This document shows positions 37,226-45,203 of a DNA stretch of 64,000 nucleotides, in pieces (position 1 is the stretch's first letter; each line of letters begins with the position of its first letter). A model generated the notes under the pieces. It made no database searches. It was not told the DNA's origin and saw only the letters and a list, made by a program, of their open reading frames with translations. The stretch comes from Xanthomonas sp. 3793. GTDB taxonomy: Bacteria > Pseudomonadota > Gammaproteobacteria > Xanthomonadales > Xanthomonadaceae. The translations under genes were made by a program, and so were the position numbers. The stretch spans positions 248,001-312,000 of the forward strand of contig NZ_JANTYU010000004.1 of the NCBI RefSeq assembly GCF_024806835.1. Reading direction: 5' to 3'.

Positions 37226-38110
37226 ATGAAGACTGTACTGATTTCAGGCGCCGGCTCGGGTATGGGCCTGCTGACCGCGCAGACGCTGATCCGTGCCGGC
37301 TACGCGGTCCATGCAGGCGTGCGTGACCCGCATGGCCGCAGCACCGCGCGCAGGCAAGCGCTGGAGGCTTACGCCAGCGACCACGGTGGCTACGTGCAGG
37401 TGGTCGATCTGGACATCCACCATGCGCAGTCGTGCCAGGATGCGGTCGATGGCGTAATCGCCGCGCACGGGCGACTGGATGCGGTGATCCACAATGCCGC
37501 GCATCTGTTCATCGGCATGGCCGAGGGTTTCACCCCGGAGCAGCTGGCCGACAGCTTCAATACCAATGCGGTGGGTGCGCACCGGCTCAATCGCGCTGCA
37601 CTACCGCAACTGCGCAGGCAAGGCGATGGCGTGTTGCTGTACGTCGGCAGCACCATCACCCGTATCGTCGCGCCCTTCATGATGCCGTACGTGGCCGGCA
37701 AATATGCGCTGGACGCAGTGGCCGAAACCACCGCCTACGAAGTGCAGCCGCTGGGGATCGAAACGACCATCGTCATGCCCGGTACCTTCATGGATGGCAC
37801 CTCGCATTTCCAGACCGCGGTGCGCCCGGCCGAGTCGATGGAACAGGCCTACGCGGCGGTGCAGCCGGAAGTGGACAACTACGAACCGGGCCTGCGCCGC
37901 CTGTTTCGCGACGGGCAGCAGGCCCCGGTGCAGGCGGTGGCCGACGAGATCGCGCGCGTGCTTGCGCTGCCCAGGGGCGCCAAGCCCCTGCGTACCACTG
38001 TCGACTTCGCGGACTACGGCGCCGAAGCCGTCAATGCCGTGGTGGACGCACAGACCGAGCGGGTGTTCCGCATCATGGGCATGCAGCGGTTACGCGCTCT
38101 CACGCGGTGA
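37226..38110 (+). CDS. Short-chain dehydrogenase/reductase
   Basis: A 294-residue SDR. The cofactor motif is SGAGSGMG near the N terminus, HNAAHL replaces the usual NNAG, and the catalytic YxxxK is intact (PYVAGKYALDAV), with Ser in YVGSTITR. A ribosome-binding site AAGGAG lies 7 bases before ATG 37226. It ends the aldo/keto reductase set. The two oxidoreductases together suggest successive redox steps on one carbonyl compound, which is inference. No regulator gene is adjacent. Confidence 0.93.
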   Translation: MKTVLISGAGSGMGLLTAQTLIRAGYAVHAGVRDPHGRSTARRQALEAYASDHGGYVQVVDLDIHHAQSCQDAVDGVIAAHGRLDAVIHNAAHLFIGMAEGFTPEQLADSFNTNAVGAHRLNRAALPQLRRQGDGVLLYVGSTITRIVAPFMMPYVAGKYALDAVAETTAYEVQPLGIETTIVMPGTFMDGTSHFQTAVRPAESMEQAYAAVQPEVDNYEPGLRRLFRDGQQAPVQAVADEIARVLALPRGAKPLRTTVDFADYGAEAVNAVVDAQTERVFRIMGMQRLRALTR

Positions 38111-38287
38111 TGAACCCGCCTTGCGGCACCCCAGACAATCGCAGCGCTGTCGCGCCGGCAGGCGACAGCAGCTCGGGGCGCGCGGCCCGCGCCGCGACGC
38201 GATTGGAGCCCTGGCCCAGGCGCCCCGTACACGCCTGATCTGCGCGCGCCACCGGCGGTTTCCCGCACGCAACCTGCCTTGCAGGCG

Positions 38288-38926
38288 TTAACCCTCGCCT
38301 TCCGGCTCCAGCGCCTTGACCAGCACCGCTGCCTGCGTGCGGCTGTAGCAGTCCAGCTTCTTCAGGATGGCGGTGACATGCACCTTGACGGTGTTCTCGG
38401 CCAGACCGAGTTCGTGCGCAATCTGCTTGTTGAGCAGGCCATCGGCCAGGCTCAGCAGCACGCGGAACTGTTGCGGGGTGAGCTGGGCCAGCTTGGCGGC
38501 CAGTTGCGCGTCGGCCTCCGAACGCTCGGCGGTCATCGGCGGAAACCAGGTGCCGCCGTCCAGGACGCTGGCCACGGCGGTGCCGATGGTCTCGGCCGGC
38601 GTGGACTTGGGAATGAAACCCGCCGCGCCGAACTGCTGCGCGCGCCGGATCACCCGCGGGTGATCGTTGGAGGAGATCACCACTACCGGGATATCGGGAT
38701 GCTCGCCGCGCACATGCAGCAACGCCGAGAAGCCGCGCGCACCGGGCATAGCCAGGTCCAGCAGCACCAGCTCGGCCTGCGGGTGCGCGCGCAGCATCGC
38801 ACTCAGCGTGGTGGCGCTGGAGGCTTCCACCACCTGCGCCTGCGGCAGGGTCTGCTGCAGCACGTGGATCACGGCGGCACGGAACAGCGGGTGATCGTCG
38901 GCGACGAGAATGGTGAGATCGGCCAT
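38288..38926 (-). CDS. NarL/LuxR-family response regulator
   Basis: A 212-residue response regulator with a receiver domain at 1-120 (acidic VADDHP, phosphoacceptor Asp57 in LVLLDLAMPG, Lys in FIPKSTPAE) and a LuxR-type HTH at about 145-205 (LTPQQFRVLLSLADGLLNKQ, IAHELGLAENTVKVHVTAIL). The start at 38926 (MADLTILVADDHP) is the family start; a longer version beginning MCQTWQ is possible. No kinase is next to it in an operon. The unpaired hybrid kinase at 27956-30601 is of a type that often works with NarL regulators and is a candidate partner. Confidence 0.92.
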   Translation of the reverse strand: MADLTILVADDHPLFRAAVIHVLQQTLPQAQVVEASSATTLSAMLRAHPQAELVLLDLAMPGARGFSALLHVRGEHPDIPVVVISSNDHPRVIRRAQQFGAAGFIPKSTPAETIGTAVASVLDGGTWFPPMTAERSEADAQLAAKLAQLTPQQFRVLLSLADGLLNKQIAHELGLAENTVKVHVTAILKKLDCYSRTQAAVLVKALEPEGEG

Positions 38927-38966
38927 CTGCCAAGTCTGGCACATGGGCGCCAACGATGCCGCTGCC

Positions 38967-40016
38967 CTATCGCGGCGGCTGCGTACTCGCACGCCACGCT
39001 TCCAGAAACTGGCGGCGCTTGAGCTTGTCCAGATACACCAGCAGGCCGGGGCCGAGCGGAATCGGCCGGAACGGCGGTTGTGCCGAGCCGCCCCGGCCAC
39101 CGGCGGCCGGCAGGATCGGCATCAGCCGCGCTTCGCGCGAGAGCACCTGCTGCCCGCGTGGCGACAGCAGATAGTCGAGAAACCTGCGCGCTTCCGGCGC
39201 ATGCGGTGCGGTCTTGGGGATCACCGCGGTACGCAGCGCCACCAGCGTGTAGTCCTGCGGCTGCACGATACCCAGCGGCGCGCCGGCATCGATACGCGCC
39301 TGCGCGTAGGACCCGAGCACGTTGTAGGCCAGCAGCAACTCGCCGCGACTGACGCGGTCGAGCAAGGTGCCGGTACGTTCTTCCAGCCTGACCTGGTTTG
39401 CGCCCAGCGCGGCCAGCAGCGCGCCGGCAATGCTGCCCACCTGCCCGTCCTGAGTGGCGAACAGGTAGCCCACCCCGCTGCGCTCCACATCGTAGGTGCC
39501 CACCTTGCCGCGTAACGGCGCATCCGGCGCACGCAGCAACGCCAGCAGCTGGCGTCGCGTGCGCGGGACGCGGGAGGGATCGAGCTTGCGCGTGTTGTAG
39601 ACGATGGCCACCGGCTCATAGCTGATGCCGAACACCTCGTGCCGCCATTGCGCCCAGGCCGGCAGCGCTTCGGTCTGCGCGGAACGGTGGGCCAGCGCGT
39701 GCCCATCGTTCACCAGCTTGGTCTGCAGATCCATGCTGGCGCTGATCAACATATCGGCAGTGGGCGCACTGGCGGCCGGATGCAGATAGCGCGCGTAGAT
39801 GTCCCAGGCGATCACATCCTCGTAGATCACCTCGGTGCCCGGATGCAGGCGTTGGTAGTCCTGAATGACCGCGCCGAACACTTCCAGATCGGTGGACCCC
39901 TGCACGCGTAGCTGCGCCTGCATCGGCCCATGTGCGGGAAAGCGCCGCACATCGCCCGGCGCCGCCCAGGCCAGACCGTGCACCAGCAGCAACACCATCG
40001 CCCACAGCCTGCGCAT
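38967..40016 (-). CDS. Periplasmic solute-binding protein in the tctDE operon
   Basis: A 349-residue exported protein of the extracellular solute-binding family 1 (iron/thiamine/putrescine type). The signal peptide is MRRLWAMVLLLVHGLAWAAP, followed by LRVQGSTDLEVFGAVIQDYQ, YEPVAIVYNTRKLDPSRVPR, GTYDVERSGVGYLFATQDGQ and a C-terminal LDYLLSPRGQQVLSREARLM. Its ATG at 40014-40016 overlaps the tctE stop codon by one base (TGATG), so it is translationally coupled to the kinase. No ABC permease or ATPase gene is nearby, so it may present a ligand to TctE rather than serve import. Confidence 0.88.
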   Translation of the reverse strand: MRRLWAMVLLLVHGLAWAAPGDVRRFPAHGPMQAQLRVQGSTDLEVFGAVIQDYQRLHPGTEVIYEDVIAWDIYARYLHPAASAPTADMLISASMDLQTKLVNDGHALAHRSAQTEALPAWAQWRHEVFGISYEPVAIVYNTRKLDPSRVPRTRRQLLALLRAPDAPLRGKVGTYDVERSGVGYLFATQDGQVGSIAGALLAALGANQVRLEERTGTLLDRVSRGELLLAYNVLGSYAQARIDAGAPLGIVQPQDYTLVALRTAVIPKTAPHAPEARRFLDYLLSPRGQQVLSREARLMPILPAAGGRGGSAQPPFRPIPLGPGLLVYLDKLKRRQFLEAWRASTQPPR

Positions 40017-41401
40017 CACGCGGTTCCTCCCGGGAAATGCAACGAGGCGATCAACCCGCCACCGATGCGGTTGGCCAGATCGATGCGCCCGCCATGTGCC
40101 TCGACCACGCGCTTGACGATGGCAAGCCCCAGGCCTGCGCCGCCGGCGGGGACATCCGGCCCACGCACGAAACGCTCGAATACACGCTCGGCTTCAGCAG
40201 CCGGAATGCCTGGCCCGTGGTCGGCAATGGTCAGCACGTGGTGGTTGCCGTCGCCGGTCAAGGCCACCTGCAACGGCGCGCCGCCACCGTATTTGCAGGC
40301 GTTATCGATCAGATTCTTGAGCGCTTCGCGCAGCAGCAACGCATCCCCGCGCAGCAGCGCCGGTTGCGGATCGATGGCCAGCTGCACACGCGGCGCGCCC
40401 GCGCCGCGCGGCAACGCTTCGTGCAAGGCCTGGTGCAGCACCTCGGCCAGATCCACCGTGGCAAAGCGCTGCAGATTCGAGCGATGGATCACGCTGGCAT
40501 CGCTGAGCAATTGATTGAGCAGGCGGCTCATGTGGCTGGCGTTGCGCTCGATCGCGGCCAGGCTGCGTTGCATGTCGCGCGGATCGTCGTCGTCCATGGC
40601 CAGCTGCGCCTGCGCGCGCAACGCGGCCAGGGGCGTGCGCATCTGGTGCGCAGCTTCGGCCATGAACGCGCGCAAGGTCTCGTTGCTGGACGACAGCCGC
40701 GCCATGAAACGATTGAGCGCGGTCACCATCAACTGCATTTCCTGCGGCGCCGGCACGTTGAGCGGCTTGAGATCCGATGGCTCGCGACGCGACAGGTCGC
40801 GCTCGATGCGCTGCAACGGACGCAAGGCACGGTACACGCCCAACCACACCAGCCCCAACGCCAGCAGCGACAACACGCCGATCGCGACCAGGGCATTGAG
40901 CACCACGTCGCGTGCCACCGCATCGCGTGCACGCCGGGTCTGGCCCACCTGCACGCGCACTTCGCCCTGCCCGGAGGCCGAGGCAACGCGATGCATCACC
41001 ACCGCAAAGCGCACCGGCTCGCCGCTGTACTGCGCATCGAACAGGACCGGGCGCTCGTCGCCGGGCGCGCGCGCCGGCAGCGGCAACCTGTCTTCGCCGG
41101 TGATGGTGCGGCCTTGCGCATCGAACACGCGATAAAACACGCGATCTTCCGGCGCCATGCCCAGCAGATCCAGCGAGGCATACGGCAGATCCACCTGCCA
41201 ATCGCCGCCGACCAGCGCCACGCTATCGATGATGGACAGCGCCGAGGACACCAGCAGGTGATCGTAGGAGCGGTTGGCCGCACGCTCGCCGTAATCGCGC
41301 GCGGCAAAGAACAGTACCACCGCGCCCAGCAGCGACAGGCAGCCCAGATACAGCAGCAAGGTGCGCCGGATCGAAGGCGCCACCGTCAGCGGCTCAGCCA
41401 T
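40016..41401 (-). CDS. tctE: Sensor histidine kinase TctE
   Basis: A 461-residue inner-membrane kinase. TM1 is about 13-33 and TM2 about 169-189, with a periplasmic tricarboxylate-sensor (2CSK_N-type) domain between. A HAMP-like linker is followed by the H-box FMAEAAHQMRTPLAALRAQ with His252. ATPase motifs are NLIDNACKYGG, DHGPGIP and GGAGLGLAIVKR. The start at 41401 overlaps the tctD stop by 8 bp. TctE senses citrate/tricarboxylates in relatives, and the divergent citH locus supports this. The order on the minus strand is tctD, tctE, binding protein. Confidence 0.92.
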   Translation of the reverse strand: MAEPLTVAPSIRRTLLLYLGCLSLLGAVVLFFAARDYGERAANRSYDHLLVSSALSIIDSVALVGGDWQVDLPYASLDLLGMAPEDRVFYRVFDAQGRTITGEDRLPLPARAPGDERPVLFDAQYSGEPVRFAVVMHRVASASGQGEVRVQVGQTRRARDAVARDVVLNALVAIGVLSLLALGLVWLGVYRALRPLQRIERDLSRREPSDLKPLNVPAPQEMQLMVTALNRFMARLSSSNETLRAFMAEAAHQMRTPLAALRAQAQLAMDDDDPRDMQRSLAAIERNASHMSRLLNQLLSDASVIHRSNLQRFATVDLAEVLHQALHEALPRGAGAPRVQLAIDPQPALLRGDALLLREALKNLIDNACKYGGGAPLQVALTGDGNHHVLTIADHGPGIPAAEAERVFERFVRGPDVPAGGAGLGLAIVKRVVEAHGGRIDLANRIGGGLIASLHFPGGTA

Positions 41402-42095
41402 CGCTGCCCGGCTCCACCGGCGCATGCGGGTCGGCTTCTTCGAGTTTGTAGCCGGCGCCGCGCACGGTGACGATGCGCAGCGGCGCGCTGGCCAGCTTGC
41501 GACGCAGACGGCCGACGTACAGCTCGATCGCATTGGGCCCGGCATCGTCGTCGAAGCCGAACAGCCCGTTGCCGATCTCGTCCTTGCCCACCACATGGCC
41601 CAACCGCCCGATCAGGATTTCCAGCAGGCGGTATTCGCGGTTGGGCAGTTCGATCGGCGCGCCATCGAGCACCACCGTATGCGCAGCGTTGTCGAATACG
41701 AACCCGCCGACCTGCACCACCTCGCTGGCCTGCCCGCGATTGCGCCGCAGCAAGACACGGCACCGCGCCTCGAATTCGCGGAAATCGAACGGCTTGCCCA
41801 GGTAATCGTCCGCGCCCACATCCAGCGCCTGCACGCGGTCTTCGATGCCATCGCGCGCGGTGAGCATCAAGACCGGCGTGGTATCGCCACGCTCGCGCAT
41901 CCCGGCCAGCACGCGCAATCCGTCCAGCTTGGGCAGGCCGATATCCAGCACCACCAGATCGAAGCTCTGATAGCGCAGCACGCTGGCCGCCGCCAACCCG
42001 TCTGCCTGCCAGTCCACCGCATGCCCGCTACGGCGCATGCGCCGCACGATGGCATCGGCGAGGTCGGCATTGTCTTCGACTAGCAGCAGGCGCAT
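41394..42095 (-). CDS. tctD: OmpR-family response regulator TctD
   Basis: A 233-residue response regulator with receiver (acidic VEDN, phosphoacceptor Asp51 in LVVLDIGLPKLDG, Lys in YLGKPFDF) and winged-helix DNA-binding domain (NREYRLLEILIGRLGHVVGK, NAIELYVGRLRRKL, IVTVRGAGYKL). The start at 42095 (MRLLLVEDNADL) is the family start. No Shine-Dalgarno sequence precedes it: the leader CAATCCCAGCCTC is the end of palindrome B2. It likely activates the divergent porin-citH genes. From memory, a TctDE-activated citH has been described in a Xanthomonas pathogen of tomato. Confidence 0.93.
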   Translation of the reverse strand: MRLLLVEDNADLADAIVRRMRRSGHAVDWQADGLAAASVLRYQSFDLVVLDIGLPKLDGLRVLAGMRERGDTTPVLMLTARDGIEDRVQALDVGADDYLGKPFDFREFEARCRVLLRRNRGQASEVVQVGGFVFDNAAHTVVLDGAPIELPNREYRLLEILIGRLGHVVGKDEIGNGLFGFDDDAGPNAIELYVGRLRRKLASAPLRIVTVRGAGYKLEEADPHAPVEPGSDG

Positions 42096-42100
42096 GAGGC

Positions 42101-42224
42101 TGGGATTGGGGAGTCGGGATTGGGGATTCGCAACGGCGGTTGGCCGCGGCCGGAAGGTAACAGGCCACGCAGACAAAAGCTTCTTTGGCTCTTGCCAATC
42201 CCCAATCCCGACTCCCCAATCCCC
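42101..42224. repeat. GGGATT/AATCCC palindrome B2 (tctD/porin intergenic)
   Basis: The left arm at 42101-42130 (GGGATTGGGGAGTCGGGATT) and right arm at 42195-42224 (CAATCCCGACTCCCCAATCC) pair almost perfectly around a loop of about 65 bases. It begins 5 bases upstream of the tctD start codon and would form part of the tctD leader RNA. Confidence 0.87.
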
Positions 42225-42338
42225 GCCCCCAACGACAGGTCCATGACAGCTTCATGGGACTAGGCTGCAGCCAACGCGCCACGGCGGTCCTCGTGGTGCA
42301 TCGCTGAACGTGATTCACACATGTACCTGGGAGGGTCT

Positions 42339-43532
42339 GTGAGCAACGACACCTTGCGTCTGCGCGCCATCACCGCCTGCGCTGCGATCTGCCTGGCACC
42401 GGCGGCGCACGCGGCCGACGACGCCGGCCCGGTCACTGCCGAGGTGGGCGGGCGCGTGCACTGGGATTTCACCGTGTTCGACAACGATGAACGCGGCACG
42501 CCCGAGCGCAACGACACCCAGTTCCGTCGTGTGTGGCTGGATGTGGCAGGCAAGTTCTATGGCTTCAACTACAAGGCCGAGGCGGAATTTGCCGGCCTGC
42601 AATACGAATCCGGTAGCCGCGGCATCCTGGCGCGCGATGTGTACATCGCCAGGAAGTTTTCTGCCGGCACGCTGACCGTGGGCCAGTTCAAGCAGTACTT
42701 CTCCCTGGACGACCGCACCGGTTCCAACTATGGCCCGTTCCTGGAACGTGGCTATGCCTCCACCACGCTGGCGCCGATCTATCGCAAGGCCATTTCCTGG
42801 CAGGCCAATCGCCCCGATGCCACCTGGTCCACGGCGCTCTACAGCCTGGAAAGCATCGACAACTCCTCCACCAAGGGCGGCGCGCTGGGGACACGCCTGA
42901 CCTTTGCGCCGGAGATGGGTCAAGCGCGGCTGCGTCACCTCGGCATTTCATTGGCGCATGAGCGCTACTCGCATCCAGGCAGCGACGGTGCGGCATCGCT
43001 GTTGATCCGCCCGCGCCCGGAAAACGACCTGGCCAATAACAGCCGCATCACCCTGGCGCGCTTTGCCGACGGACGCGATACCGACTTCGACAAGTGGTCG
43101 CTGGAATATGCCGAGGTACTTGGCCCGTGGTCGTGGCAGAGCGAATTCAGCGGCGGCCTGCTCGACGATGGCAGCCAGCATGCCAAGGTCCTGGCAAGCT
43201 ACGGCCTGGTCAGCTGGTTCGTCACCGGCGAATCGCGCGGCTACGACCGCAAGACCGGGCGTTTCAGCCGTATCGCCACGCCCAATCGGCCCAGCGGCGC
43301 GTTCGAACTGGCGCTGCGCTACGACTACATGCGTGGCGACCAACACCTGGATGGACAGCCCAACTTCATCGATGCCAGCACGCAGTCGTGGACGCTGGGT
43401 GGCAACTGGTATTTCAAGCCCAATCTGCGCGTGATGCTCAATGTCATCGACAGCCGCAACCGCGACCGCACGATGAATGCGGTGGTCGATCACACGCTGG
43501 CGGTGACCGGCCGGTTTCAGTACGACTTCTGA
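42339..43532 (+). CDS. OprO/OprP-family outer-membrane porin upstream of citH
   Basis: A 397-residue outer-membrane porin. I chose GTG 42339 because GGGAGG lies 5 bases upstream and the result (MSNDTLRLRAITACAAICLA) is a compact signal peptide ending AHA. ATG 42321 is in frame but would place that ribosome-binding site inside the gene. The mature chain has alternating barrel strands and a terminal Phe (TGRFQYDF). It lies between tctDE and citH, the position held by opdH-like citrate porins in other tct loci, though this one belongs to the OprO/P family. It probably lets citrate across the outer membrane. Confidence 0.88.
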   Translation: MSNDTLRLRAITACAAICLAPAAHAADDAGPVTAEVGGRVHWDFTVFDNDERGTPERNDTQFRRVWLDVAGKFYGFNYKAEAEFAGLQYESGSRGILARDVYIARKFSAGTLTVGQFKQYFSLDDRTGSNYGPFLERGYASTTLAPIYRKAISWQANRPDATWSTALYSLESIDNSSTKGGALGTRLTFAPEMGQARLRHLGISLAHERYSHPGSDGAASLLIRPRPENDLANNSRITLARFADGRDTDFDKWSLEYAEVLGPWSWQSEFSGGLLDDGSQHAKVLASYGLVSWFVTGESRGYDRKTGRFSRIATPNRPSGAFELALRYDYMRGDQHLDGQPNFIDASTQSWTLGGNWYFKPNLRVMLNVIDSRNRDRTMNAVVDHTLAVTGRFQYDF

Positions 43533-43746
43533 TGCACTGCTGCATCGCGCCACGGTTTGAGCCCATGTCGGCATGCGTCGCCACGATGCAGCGCCGTCCA
43601 TGCACGCACGAAGGCCGCCGCCTTTGCCGTTGCGGTCGTGACGCAATGAACGGCGTTCTTGCAGTTGCGCAACACCACCGCAGCGTGTGCTGCGCAGCGG
43701 TGCGCTCCACCCTCTCCCTGCTGTATGTCCCAAAGGATTTGCCCGC

Positions 43747-45075
43747 ATGCTGACCGCGCTCGGTTTCGGAATGGTGATCACCTTCATGTACCTGATCATG
43801 AGCAAGCGGCTGTCGCCGCTGGTGGCTCTGATCACGGTACCGATTGTGTTCGCGCTGCTGGGCGGCTTCGGCACCGGCATCAACGAGATGATGCTCGACG
43901 GCATCAAGAAGATCGCACCCACTGGCGTGATGCTGATGTTCGCCATCCTCTACTTCGGGGTGATGATCGATGCCGGCCTGTTCGATCCGCTGGTCGGCCG
44001 CATCCTGCGCCTGGTCAAGGGCGATCCGCTGAAGATAGTGATGGGCACGGCGATCCTGGCAATGCTGATCTCGCTCGACGGCGATGGCTCCACCACCTAC
44101 ATGATCACCGTGTCGGCGATGCTGCCGCTGTACCAGCGCCTGGGCATGAACGCGCTCAACCTCACCTGCGTGACCATCCTGGCCAGCGGCGTGATGAACC
44201 TGACCCCGTGGGGCGGCCCCACCGCGCGCGCCGCCACCGCCCTGCATGTGGATCCGGCCGATGTGTTCGTGCCGCTGGTGCCGGCGATGGCGATGGCGAT
44301 CGCCGGCATCCTCACGCTGGCCTGGTATCTGGGCATGCGCGAACGTCGCCGCCTGGGCGTGGTGCGCCTGCCGGCCGACGGCAACTGGCTGGACACCAGC
44401 ATCCCCGAGGAAAGCGATGCACTGCCGCGCGTGGAAGACACCGAGGACATGAAGCGGCCCAAGCTGCTGTGGGTGAACCTGCTCCTGACCCTGGCGCTGA
44501 TGGCCGCGCTGGTGGTCGGCGTGCTGCCGATGCCGGTGCTGTTCATGATCGGCTTTGCGCTGGCGCTGATGATCAACTACCCCAACCTGGCCGAGCAGCG
44601 CCGTCGCCTGGTCAATCACGCCGGCAATGTGCTGTCGGTGGTGTCGCTGATCTTCGCCGCCGGCATCTTCACCGGCATCCTGTCCAACACCGGCATGGTC
44701 GAGGCGATGTCGCGCAGCTTCCTGGCGGTGATCCCGGACAGCTGGGGCCCGTATCTGGCGGTGATCACTGCGATCGTCAGCATGCCGTTTACGTTCTTCA
44801 TGTCCAACGACGCGTTCTACTTCGGCGTGCTGCCGATCCTGTCCGAAGCCGCCGGCCACTACGGCATCACCCCGGTGGAAATGGCGCGCGCCTCGCTGGC
44901 CGGGCAACCGGTGCATCTGCTCAGCCCGCTGGTGCCATCGACCTATCTGCTGGTCGGCCTGGCCAAGGTCGACTTCGCCGACCATCAGCGCTTCACGTTG
45001 AAATGGGCGGTGCTGATTTCCCTGTTGATGTTGGCGGGCGGGTTGTTGTTTGGCCTGTTTCCGTTGGCGCGCTAG
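43747..45075 (+). CDS. citH: CitMHS-family citrate transporter CitH
   Basis: A 442-residue inner-membrane carrier of the CitMHS family, which takes up citrate complexed with divalent metal (Mg2+ or Ca2+) with protons. About eleven to twelve helices are seen. Conserved stretches include LISLDGDGSTTYMITVSAML, SGVMNLTPWGGPTARAATAL, GIFTGILSNTGMVEAMSRSF and FFMSNDAFYFGVLPIL. The 214-bp gap after the porin may carry its own promoter. With tctDE and the porin it forms a complete citrate sensing and uptake locus, which may matter for growth in citrate-rich plant apoplast. Confidence 0.95.
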   Translation: MLTALGFGMVITFMYLIMSKRLSPLVALITVPIVFALLGGFGTGINEMMLDGIKKIAPTGVMLMFAILYFGVMIDAGLFDPLVGRILRLVKGDPLKIVMGTAILAMLISLDGDGSTTYMITVSAMLPLYQRLGMNALNLTCVTILASGVMNLTPWGGPTARAATALHVDPADVFVPLVPAMAMAIAGILTLAWYLGMRERRRLGVVRLPADGNWLDTSIPEESDALPRVEDTEDMKRPKLLWVNLLLTLALMAALVVGVLPMPVLFMIGFALALMINYPNLAEQRRRLVNHAGNVLSVVSLIFAAGIFTGILSNTGMVEAMSRSFLAVIPDSWGPYLAVITAIVSMPFTFFMSNDAFYFGVLPILSEAAGHYGITPVEMARASLAGQPVHLLSPLVPSTYLLVGLAKVDFADHQRFTLKWAVLISLLMLAGGLLFGLFPLAR

Positions 45076-45083
45076 TCGCGCGC

Positions 45084-45188
45084 CGGGATTCGGCATTCGG
45101 GATTGGGGATTCGCAAAAGCCAGAGCGAACCAATGCCCGCTGTTACGAATCCCCTCATCCCCAATCCCGAATCCCAACTCCCAACTCC
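45084..45188. repeat. GGGATT/AATCCC palindrome B3
   Basis: The left arm at 45084-45113 (GGGATTCGGCATTCGGGATT, then GGGGATTCG) and right arm at 45146-45176 (CGAATCCC...CCCGAATCCC) pair around a loop of about 32 bases. It lies between the citH stop codon and the reductase ribosome-binding site and could attenuate read-through. Confidence 0.85.
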
Positions 45189-45203
45189 GAAGGAGTTCAA
45201 GCA

